Of a stretch of DNA of 28,483 bases, positions 13,217 through 25,200 are shown piece by piece (position 1 is the first letter of the stretch; every line of letters begins with the position of its first letter). The DNA is from Plakobranchus ocellatus (Eukaryota; Mollusca; Gastropoda; Plakobranchidae): NCBI GenBank assembly GCA_019648995.1, contig BLXT01004907.1, positions 481,146 to 509,628 of the forward strand, read 5' to 3'. The notes beneath the pieces were generated by a model. It made no database searches. It saw only the letters and a program-made list of their open reading frames with translations, and was not told the DNA's origin. The translations under genes were made by a program, and so were the position numbers.

Positions 13217-16200
13217 TTTTATCTCAGGGAGGAGGAGGTTCTGGTATGAGCAGGTTCCACATCTTATTTTTGTTTTTCGTCGCAGTGATGTTTGGAATCA
13301 GTTTGATCTCATTATTTGGTTATCATCTGTATCTCACACTCCATAATCGTTCTACATTAGGTATGCAAATTATTATTATTTTTTTGTAAGGCAAATATTT
13401 TTCCTACATTTACCATGAAAATTAATTAAAGAAAAAAAAAAGATATGAAGAGGATACTTCTTTATGAAATGAAATTTTGTTAGAAGCTTATATGGTAATG
13501 AAGCCAAATGAAAATATTTTACAAGAAATATTCAATGAGAAAAATCAAATTTTCGGCGAGGATGTCTTTTTCTGATGCCACTATGAAACCTGTCCAGATT
13601 TACACTCTAAATAAATAATTGCTAGAATATATTCAAAATTCAATAGCATCAGCACATTGGAAAGTTCATCTCTTTTAAATTACAATGAATTACGTTCATA
13701 TTTAAAAGGAAAAAAAGGGTAGATAGGTTTTTATGCATGCTGTAAACGCTGAAGAAACAATTTTCGCTCTCTGAAGCAGGCACATCTATAAATAGTAAAT
13801 CGTAAAGTAGATGTTGAGAGGACCTAAGTAATATGAAATTTTGCTTGCTGATTAATAGCTTATAGAAGGTGACTTTAGCAAAAGAAAAGAAAAGTTGTTT
13901 TTTGGCTATGAAGCCTATATTTTACTGAAAATGGTAAGTTTGAGGGGATCACTCCAATAAATATTGTAAAATTTCTAATATTTTATCCAATTTTATAGCA
14001 CATATTATGCCCTCAACAAATGTATGTCTTTTGTCCTACAGAATCATTCCGTGCACCAGTATTTCAAACAGGTCCAGACAAAGATGGCTTTAGTTTGGGT
14101 TCTGGGGCAAACTTTGCTGAAGTGTTTGGTGACAACAAAATACATTGGTTTTTGCCTATCTTTACAAGGTGAATGTAGCCACATTTTATATACTCAGTCA
14201 ATTTTTGTATTGTTTTTATTTCTTGATTTCCTTTTCTTATGTATTTAATTTATCTTTCATATTTGCACAAGCAAAAATGTGTGTAAAGTCTTACCTTTGC
14301 CTCAGATTAGATTGCAACTTGTTTGTCATTGTGGAGGCTATACATTTTCCTCCTATTAATCTACTCAGTGTACACATTTTCCCCCCAATCCATTATTTGT
14401 ACTTGCTCTTTTAAAATTGTGTTTGAAGCACCATTAACTTCTTACTAATTCTGAAGCAGTATTGGATTCTCTAGTCTAACCTTAGTTCCTCACTTTCTTC
14501 TTAACTTTCCAAATACTTTCTAAAACTTTGCATTCTCGTAACTACAAAAAACTCTTCTTTCTTTCTTTAGTCTATCAACTTTTTATAATCGTGTCTCACA
14601 GCCAATGAAAAATGTTATGTGCCAGACTCTGTTGTGTTCGAATTTAAGAACTTCTTTGATTTTCTTGTGGTATTGGTATTGAGTGAAGGACAGCCTGGGG
14701 TGTTAAGTTTTGTGATATATTACTGAGACATTTTTCTATGATGGACATGTTTTGTATGTCTCTGGACTTTCAGCAGAAATGTTTGTTGGTTTAAGTGCCC
14801 CTAAATTTCTTGTGATACATATGCAGAAGTGTCTTATCACTATCATAAGCTAGGATATTAAAGATCTATCAAGAACTTGGGAGGAGCGTTTTGGATTATG
14901 TAATTGGTTATGTTTAATAATTTAGCTTTGCTTACATGTTAACATGTAAAAAAAAGGTTTTTAGGAGAGAATCCTCCAGAATTAGAAATGTCCACTTGCT
15001 TACTGTTATTGGTGGCTTCAAAGGTTGCTGCCATATACTGTTTAGAAGATTCTGTAGCATTGGGCTGTCAAGTAATTTGATAATGGCTTATATTTCATGG
15101 AATATTATATGATCTCAATCTCTATAAGGGGCTGTTCAAATATAATCTTATACCTTTTTGGGGACTTTTTGACCCCCCCCCCCCTTTCCTTCTTACACCT
15201 TTCTTACATATGCCACTTTCATGTTGAATGACCATGACAATAAATTTTGCATGCACGCATGGTCGTTGTTCTGGCCTGTTGGACAAGGCCTCCGCTCACA
15301 AGAACTTACCTCCTATACAAGGCTTTGCGTACACATGCTAAGTGGATATTCTTCTTGAGTTGCATGTTAGAAAGCAGCCGAGAGAAGTTGAAAGTTTGAA
15401 GGAGTATAGAATGCATACTGTTGCTATTATACACTTTTCCTTCCTGCGTCAGTGGTTGGGGAAAAAAATACCTTGCAATTGACTCTCTTTAGGATTTGAA
15501 CCATGGACTCTTTATTAAAACTCTCACAAGGATTAGAGGATGTCCTGACACATACTAGTTGCTTTTTTAAACAACTTCCAATAATTGGTAACCAGAGAAT
15601 AGATTTTTTTTGGATTCTAAGGGCCTGGAGCTCTCAGTTATCATTGAGTAAGCAAATCTGTAAATATCCGGATGACTAAGGAATTTGAATAAATTTCCAA
15701 AGCAGTGATTATTGTCGCAGTCTTAAACATAATAGGCATACTACTTTGTGACTAGATGAACATTCAACAATCGATGAGCAGAATATGAATTAATGCAGTT
15801 GAACTTATTTCTTTTATTGGTGTAACGGTCGAACTGTTTCTGTGGACCTCTCATGAAAAATAATTATAATAATAATTATAATTTTACATTAAATCGTGAA
15901 AATGCATAGTATAATCACTGCTCTATGCACTTTACATACATATTCATGAAAAACATTCATATGCACATATGTACACATGCAGTTCTACATATACAGAGTA
16001 ATTAAGTAAATCATTCAAACTAGCAAAAAAGAAAAATCAACATTCTAATATAATTTTAGGGGATACAATACTGTTGGATAGATTCATTTATTGATTGTAT
16101 GTTAAGAATAGTTACCTCTCCCCTTTTGTGTTATTTTTTTAATATGTTGCCATTTTGTCCTTTTTAATTTTTTCCTCACTAAAGTGTAATATAACAGTGG

Positions 16201-19200
16201 TTCAAGACNNCCCCCCCCCCCCCCTCTCTTAAGCTGTTCCAACAGGAGAAGAGGACCCCCCAAGGTGTAAGATTATATTTGAATGTCCCCTAAGCAGTTT
16301 ATTGTGGAATTCTCAATGTTAATGTAAAAAAAAAAATCCATTTTCATGTTGTTGTTATTTACAAAAACTTGGACAGTACCAGTAAATTTTTATATTTGTG
16401 TTTTTTCCTTAATTTCAAGAGTTTAGCAGGCAATGGAGAATGTGAGGATGACAACAGGCTATCAAATCAAGCCCTACTTAAAAAAAATAAAAAAGGTCAC
16501 TTCTATGGCCTAGTGCTACAATTACCAGCATGCATCACGAAATTTGGCAGGATCAAAACTGTAATTCGTTTTTATATTGAAATGTTTCTCCAGAATGAGT
16601 AGCAATAGGCTCGGCGCCTGACTCCTCTTAGTTTTCTGTTGTTGTTTTTTTTAACTTTGCATTGTTTCTTTTACAACAGGACTTAGGTGGTCATTATATA
16701 AAAAAAAATTCTTCAGTCTGAAAAAAGCTGAGAGAAACATGGTTTGTTTTTTTCCTGTGTGATTGACTTTGAAAAGGATTTTTTATTCTATGAATATTTA
16801 TTTATGTTTTGTAATGTTTTTTTTTTTTTAAATTGGCTGAGGGACACAAAATGGAACTTTTACTTTTTGTATCCATCTGAGACTGAGTTAACAATATGGT
16901 AATATAAAGAAAACAACTAAACTGAATCAGCCAGCCATCCTTTACAATTGTAAAAAAAACAAAATCAAGAGTTTGAGCTCTCTTGTGTGTGCTCTGTTTT
17001 AGTGTGGGTTCCTAGTGATGTTTTACCTGGCTTACGCTTCAAAATCCAGTACGCTTTCATTTACATAGCTAAGTACAAAGGTAAGCCTTATATTGTACTT
17101 CCCCACTTCAAAAAGTTTTTTTGTTCGTAACTGAAGATCTCTCAGATATTTTCATACTCAGTATTGCTGAGGACTAAAAGACAAGGGAAAATATTATCAG
17201 TGCAAGGTCAATTTCAGTAGCTACTTAAAGCCATTGTAACAGGTGGCTATGAAAATTCTGATTGTTCTGGTGAAAAACATGAACTAGGGTAATTTTTTCC
17301 CTAAGAAATAACATTTAAGAGATCTTTTTTTTCTTCTCAAGCATGCAAATACAAGTTCTTATATTGTGTTTTGAGCTGCAAAACAAATCATATTCTATAA
17401 ATAATTTGGGCCATTTTTTGTTGCGACTTTGTAGTGGACTCAATTTTTTAAAAAAATGGCTCTTCACATCTCTCATGCCTTCTTCATCTGCATGGTTTGC
17501 AGATGATAGTGTTTTGCAGCCCAGGTGAGTTTTGGGCGAAAACACAGCACTGAATTTCTGTTTGCAGAGATCCCTGATTACTCTGACTTAAAGACATGCA
17601 TCAAGCAGACATGCCTACCGTTCGGGAAATTGTGCCGAAATTCTACCTGAATATGACCTGCGTTCCGGAAATCCGCATTGTTATCCCAAAATCCTGAATT
17701 TTGCCGATTTGTGATTGGCCTCTGAAATAAACCTAGCCTCGATTTAGTAGCATTTCTCTGCATAAATGACGAAAGAGTATTAGGGGAAAATTTTGAAAAA
17801 AATATAAGAGCACTGCAACGAACTTTTCTTATAAACTTATTACATGTAGAGCACTCTTGGCTAGACCTTTTCTTTTTCATGACGAAAACTCCCAGTCACA
17901 GTGCATGCATCTTGCAGGCTGAAGAGGGGTTGGGATGGGGTGGGGCAACCCTGTCGGTGCGGTGCATAGAGGAACATCATTGTTAGGTCTACTGTTGGGG
18001 GCAAATACAGCCTGTCAATGGCTACACACAACGTAAACAACAATCACTATAAGACTCAACTACATCGACTGCATGAGAGGTTCACACAATTAAAAGGCAG
18101 AGCACCGGGAATAGGCGACAGAAAAAACTATATTATGATAAACGAATAGATATATACAGAAGTAGGGAAGTTACACAAAGAAGAAGACAGATAGATACGA
18201 GGTGAGCCAAATACAAAAGTCCACGCAAGCAGGCGCGACAATACAGAGTTATCTGAATCTGCGTTACGAGATAGAGTTCTTATACAATTAAATAAGTTAA
18301 TACAGATTAACCCACTCGCGAGGAAACTCTCCTCAAAACTACTCATAGATCGATAAGACTTATAGATACAACCAATAGATATAACTTATAGATATAATTT
18401 ATAGATATAATTCCCACACTAATCACTCGCACATGCACACGCTTCTAAACTTAATCCATCAACGATTCTTATCCGTAGAACTTGTTGCGAGCAGTAGGGC
18501 AAATCTCAATGTTCATAGGAATGTTCATATATCTATGTCCTCAGTTCAGACACGAGTTAAATCATGTTCATCACTTAAATGCACCGTCACCAACAATAAA
18601 TACTGTTGTTCACAGGTCCAGATGACAAGCCCTTACGTGAGGGACAATAATAGCTAGTACAATGATAGTTATACCACTATTTCAGTTTCACAGGAGAAAC
18701 ATAAATTCGTAGACTTTAGACAGCAGTTTGGATAGGCACACAGCCTCAAGCAATAAACATAAATATAGATTCAATCGCCACTTCTATGCGATAATACAGG
18801 TGGTAGGAAGATTAAAATATATTTTCTGCAGTCAGACAAGTCCGCTACAACCTGCAGCCAGGACCGTCCATGACTGTTCAGTACAAGGAATAAAATAGTA
18901 ATGATTCCACTGCTCCAGAAATCCCTCCAAGGTGAAGCTTCGTCCGGCTTGCCATTGTCACGTGGCCTAACCAACCAACCACAACTCACACACACCAAAT
19001 ACGCGACTATGCTCAGCTAAAATCAAAACATAACTACACTAGTCCCAACACCTACCATCACTGACTTTATGCCTTGACGGTCGGTTGTATGTACTGTGAC
19101 ATCACTCATGTGGTCAAGGGTTTTTTTTCAACTGACTGATCTTTGGGAGGAAAGCAAATACAAAAATTTTGACAGCAAATTTGAAATTAGTGACCTCAAA

Positions 19201-22200
19201 TTATGAAAATCATCGTGGCAGAATTGCAATTAAATAGAAATAAACAATTTTGGGATAATTTTTTTTTTGTTTTAATACTGACAACTGTGAGCCAATGGTT
19301 TGGTTAAACTTAATTTAGTAGACTTTGAGATTAACAATACGCGCAGTCTTATAAATCTAGAGGAATGCTTTGCATATGTTGATATAGATCCAGCATTGAA
19401 CTTCAAGGCTCAGCCCGAGACTGTGTTATTGATGCTAGGCTCTAGCCATTACGAGTCCTGTGAAATTATGAACTACTTATAGATTTAGAACTTATTATTC
19501 TATCAGGCCTGCGTATCTTAGATGAGGCTATGTTTCTTCAAAATGACCAAAAGGGAATTGCTCCACATAGGAGTTCCAATTTGCAGAAGACTACAACACT
19601 GTTTTTGAAAAGAATGTATCAAGGCATTCTATGTTTTAGGGATAGAATAGGACATTTTTTATGGAACTTTCTATTTGAGAAAAGTTAATAAAATTGAATT
19701 CTGGTGACAACATTGAAATCAGTGACCCAGAATTAAACAAGTCTTTGCAATTATGAGTAGAGTGAAAATTTTTAGGGCAATTTTGCTTTTCATATTAATC
19801 ATAATGTTGTTAATCTAGGGACGGTTTGTTCAACATTGAGGTAAACAGATTGGAATGTATGCACAGAGGCTATATAAATGTTAGGCATGTTGGCTTAGAT
19901 ATCAGTTCCTGTCAATTTAGCCAGGAACTCTCCCCTGTTCTAAGGGTACACTTCTATGATTAATTGGAACTTAGTTAAATTGAGTGCTTTATTTTTTTGT
20001 TTATTTTGTTCAATCATCAGGTTCCCATCATGTCCAGATTTGTTCCGCATTTTTATCTAATGTTCCACATTTTTGTGGTTGATTTTCTTCAACAATTTTT
20101 TGAAGGGTAGGCATGTCTGATCAGCGTAATGTGCTTAATCACATTTGCCACATTTTTACTTACAGTTTGTTAGGCAAAGAATCAGTTTCATTCTTGAGTT
20201 GTTAAAACTGCTTGCACTCCCTCCTTTGTTCCTTTGGTGATGAAATACCTTTGCTTTGGTGTTCTGCAGCCATGGAGATGGTGTCAGGTTTCCCTCTCGC
20301 TTGCAGCCTTCTATCAACTATAACACCATGGGGACTACACCCAGATCAGAGCCAAAGTTCGTATGCTCCTACTTAACCACCTTTTTTTTTTTAACATTGT
20401 AGATTCTCTCCTATTATTAGGCCTGTTTTCTATCTTTTTTTTTTAACCCTTTGCTCTGCAACTCTAGCACGGTGGTGCTTTTTAAAATCCTCATAAATGT
20501 TTCTGTGTCATAACTTTTTTGATTCTCTTTCATTGTGGTACAAAGTTTAAAGGGTTTGCAGAAACAGTTGTACATTTTTATATCTATAGTTTAAGAAAAG
20601 AAAGCAGATGTCATGGCTCACTCAAAGAAAAAGGCTTTGTAAAGTGTAATTGTGCTTGTTATTATTCAAGTGAATTCAACTTTGATAAGAGTTAAAAGAA
20701 ATTCAGATCTTAGATGGTGTGGTACTTGCTTTATATATATTTTTATTCTGCTTATCAATAAAGTGATAATTAATTTGTATCCTTTTTTTAATGTTGAAGC
20801 ATCTTTGTCAGTCCAACTTAAATGGAAATTTTTCCCAGTTTATTCCCTCGATATTTTAATCTTTAAATGGAAAATGTGTTTATTATTAGCACAGGTATTT
20901 CTCATCATCCCCAGAATTTTTTTCTTCATATTGCTCTTATCTTCTTGGTGTGTTGATTTTTTCATATTCTGTCTTGATTAAAATCTTCTTTTGTTTTGGG
21001 ACAGTCTTTGGTACTTGATGTTACAAATATATGTTTGAAGATACAAAAAGGTGTAAATTTTTCCAAACTTGCTAAACTTTGGAAAAAAAAAAGAAAATTA
21101 AATCATAATGTAAAGTTTCAATACAAAAGTACCAAGTTTTACAGTGTATAATGTGAGATTTTGAATTCTTCTGACCGGTTTCAAGACATATGTGTAGTGC
21201 CACTATAATAAAATTTTTGCGGCTAGAACAAATGCTATCAATATAGGCACAGTTGTCACTACTCTAAACATCTTATATCGTAATACTTTGGGGGATCTGG
21301 CAATGTTTAAAGTATTTTTGACAGGTGGTTTAAATGCAGTTTTTTCATGGTTGTTTTTGACACATTAAGCCCTGTTTTGTGATGAAACAACATTTGATAT
21401 GTTTTTTAAATCAGTCCTTATGAGTCAGATTTCACATATAGCAATTTTGAAAAAAAAATAATTTAAAGATTTTTTTCTCTCCTTTGAAGTTAAAAGTTCA
21501 AAATTCCTCTATTTTGGCTCAGAATTAACATAGTAGAACATCCAGTTATCACCAATGCAGATGCCAGAGAAAGACGTTTCAGGTCGGTTCATTAGTTTAA
21601 AATTTTCAAAATACCACTGCTGACTCATTTGGACCAGTCATGTTTTTTTTTTTTGTTTTTTTTTTTTGCTGCCATATCACTAAGCATTTCTAAGGATGCT
21701 TGTGGAAATTGAGAAATCAAAAGCCAATGTTTTTTTTTTTCGTTTTTATTGAAGACAGTTGAAAATACTATGTATAATTTAGTTGAAGTAAAAAACGTAT
21801 ACAAATACCGCACCCCCAGAAACAGATAAATAAGTTTAAGGATCCTGAAGATGCAATGGTGGTTGAAGGAAATAAAGTAAAAGGGTAAATCTCCAACTCA
21901 GACTTATAAAAACAAATAAAACAATGCAGAGTATACGTAACAACATTTCGCCCCTAAGGCCTTATCAAGTAAAAAAAAGATGATCACAAAGAAATCATTT
22001 TTTTCTTTGTGATCGTCATTTGGGCAAAACGTTGTTACGAATATTCTGTGTTGTTTTTTTTTTATAAGTTTGATTTGGTGGTTTTACTCTTTTACTATAT
22101 AATTTGGTTGAAAATTTCTGTACCCTTTTAAACTGTATATTAAAAAAAAAGCCTAAAGATGAAATTATTTTTTAACCATTTCTTATGTCTTGCTCCATGC

Positions 22201-25200
22201 ATCTGTGTATGTGCAATAGTTTCACCAAAAAGTTTTAGTCCCAGTTTCAATTGGAGATCATGATTTTCTGGGTGAAACTCTCTCTATCTTATCATTGGAT
22301 TCGGAAGAGTCCATAGAAATAAAAAAAGGCACATACATTGGTTGAATTTTCATCTGTTTAGTTAAAAAAACTTTTAAAGAACCTTTTAGGATCATAATTA
22401 TGCTCAACCTGTGAGATTGTTAGAAACATATAAATATCTTCCTTTTTCTTTGAAGGATCATATGAATTTCTCACTGTTGTCCATTTCTCATTGTTGACTA
22501 TATAATACTATATTGATGTCTTTGCTCACAATATATTTAACATTGCTTGTTTATATTTTGCTCAGCTTTGTCTTTTCTTGGTTTTGCTTTTCTCAGTGAA
22601 AACCTTTTATTTATTCCTTACATTTTTATAATTGGGAATTTGAAGCTGTGTTTTTGTTGACTTACTTGTAGACTAAATTTTAAATATTTTAATATCAGTC
22701 GTGAAATAAATATTTATTCTATCTGGCGCGAATGCTCGCATGTGAGTGTGTGAAAGAGAGAGAGAGAGAGATGAACTCTGATTTGACCAGGCTAGAGATA
22801 AGTATTTCTTATGGCATCGAATATTTAGAATCATAACCAATTCTCAAACACTAGATATCAGAGAAGGAGCTGCACCAGTGAATTGGCACTTTCTTGTAGA
22901 ATATAATTCATATTCTCATAATTTTAGAATAGAAATTAAGAATTCAGATCTAGACCATAGTGTTGGGTGTTCACAAGCAAAGCAAAAACAAAACTATTGC
23001 CTTTTTTTTAGATCTTTGTGGCTGTAATGTAAATAACATACTAAGTCTCTGTTCATTACTCTCTATAAATGAAAACAGACATTAGGTAGATTGAATTGTT
23101 TTAAGAAACAAGGTTAATAAGTTGAAAACAAAATGTTTGAATCACGCAATGTTTTCCAGAAAAAAAAGTGTTTGAAAAATATCGTTTAACCCTCAAACTG
23201 TGGCTATATGAAAATGCTGTACTGTGGGACTATTAATGGATATTTATGTATGTCTACAAAAGCCTTCAAAATGAGAAAAGAAATTGAGATACACCTTTAA
23301 AAGTTTTCATTTTCTAAAACTAGAATGCTTGGAGAAAGTGATGAAAGAAAAAAATATTCAAATAAAATATCAAATTGGTGACCTTGACCTTTTATTAGTT
23401 TTATTTTTTTTGTTATTTTTACTCATGTTTGTTTGGTTTCTTTCTCTCACTAATATATCAAAATTAGTCTAGAATGCCTTAGACAGACACACAAATTCTA
23501 TCTAGTTTTAGAACATGTATAGTTTATATGTTTTCTGCTCACTAGGTAAAAAAAAGTATCTACATCATCAAGAAATGAAAAAAAGGAAAATTGCAACAAC
23601 ACAACACATCACGATAAAAAGGATTGCCTCCCACTCCCCACAAAAAGTAATAACTGCATGCTCAAACAAGGAAACATAAAATCATAATTAGAAACTTTAT
23701 CAATTTATTCTATCTAACTTTTGACAACTTAAGGGTTTACATCCACATCCAAGGTTCACTAGATCTTGATCTAGAGTCATTATCTTGAGTGCCTAGATCT
23801 AGATCTAGATTTGTATCTTCAAAGCTAGTAGGTCTATCATTTGAAAGATCGGCATGGGATGAATAAAATTTATTATCTTATTCACCAGTTTTATAGTGGT
23901 TCAAAAACAGCAAATAAGTTGGTTCTGTTATTTGCAGGCTTTCCTGAAGATGATATGGCACTAGTTCAGTCATATTCATTAATTTGAAGATCATAGATCA
24001 TTGGAAAATGATCAATGTGTTTTGCATTGAAGGTGAAAGCAAAAACTAAAAGGGAACTGGAAATAAAGTTAGATTACTTTTTTTTTTTCGTAGTTTGTAT
24101 TTTGCTGACCGTTAGGCCATTTATAAGCATAGAATATTGCCTTTAATAATCGGCCAACACACCACAAAAGCGGAATTTTGGCTGATTTTCAACGGATTAT
24201 CACAGTTGGAGAGTTAACATGATAATCTCAGTTGTAGATGGTGCTATTTGTTTTGCAAAATATAGAAACTTAAGTGGAAAGGTTAGATGGATCTTTTGTT
24301 TCTGCTTGATTTTTCAAAAGTCCTCGGGATTTTCCCCCCTAATTTCTGAAAGCTTTGTCTGATTCACATCAATTGAATCTTAAGGAGTTTTGATTTGAAA
24401 AGCCTTACATTCAGCCAAAACATTGAGAAGATTAATTTAAACAATAGACATAACCAATATCATATTCTGCGCCCCTCATTTTTTCAGTATGGGTGATGGA
24501 GTGACATATCCAACGCGCAATGTTGATCTTGATTCAGATGGCTTGCTAGGCCAGCGGCAACGCTGGATGGAAGAAGGGGATCAAGGTATGTTATAAAACA
24601 ACCCTTACACTCAAATGCCTGCCAGCATGATAGCAAAATATTTTTTTTCGTGGCAATAAAAAAGATAAGAATAGTCAGAAATTTTCTCTTTGTTGTAATA
24701 TCATTTGATGAAATTTTGCCCTTATGAAACATCAGGCAATGGAGATCTGAAAAATGTAACAAATAATTAGTGTATGGTTTGGAGAGAGCATAGAATTGAC
24801 ATATAAAATACTCAAAAGATGATTGTTAATCAAAAATTGAATAGTTTTGTGCCCTTTAACACTTATCATTTTTTAGTATTTCCCAAATTCATATATATAT
24901 TGAAAGCCATTTTTCTATTTTCCTCGACAGGCATGTTTGTTATCTTTTGAAATGATAAAAGAGAGTCAATAAAGGATTTTTAAATTACAAATTTACATAA
25001 AACTGCTCAAAATGAAGAGTTATTTTAGTTTAACTTATTGTCCATGATTATTTTTTTGCATAGCTCATAATTTTTTTTTCCCTCTTTCTCAAGCTTGTCA
25101 ATTTGACAATCAGTTTTTGTTTTTTTAATATGTGATAATGTAGTGCTTTTTCTTCCTGAAAAGTTTAAGCTTGCCTTAATTTTGCCTTACTTAAAATTTT

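Larger units (their letters stand above)
16294..17606 (+). other. intron 7 segment between two transposons, with two candidate exons
   Basis: AT-rich sequence. It contains an ORF entered from an acceptor-like site at 16421 and a splice-flanked 78-nt segment at 17003-17080, both described separately. Otherwise nothing recognised. Confidence 0.5.

Noticed and set aside
20652..20981. 109-codon hydrophobic ORF
   Set aside because: Hydrophobicity follows from T-rich sequence; no motif, no splice context.
24484..24762. 92-codon minus-strand ORF over ZDHHC exon h
   Set aside because: Antisense shadow of a well-supported + strand exon.
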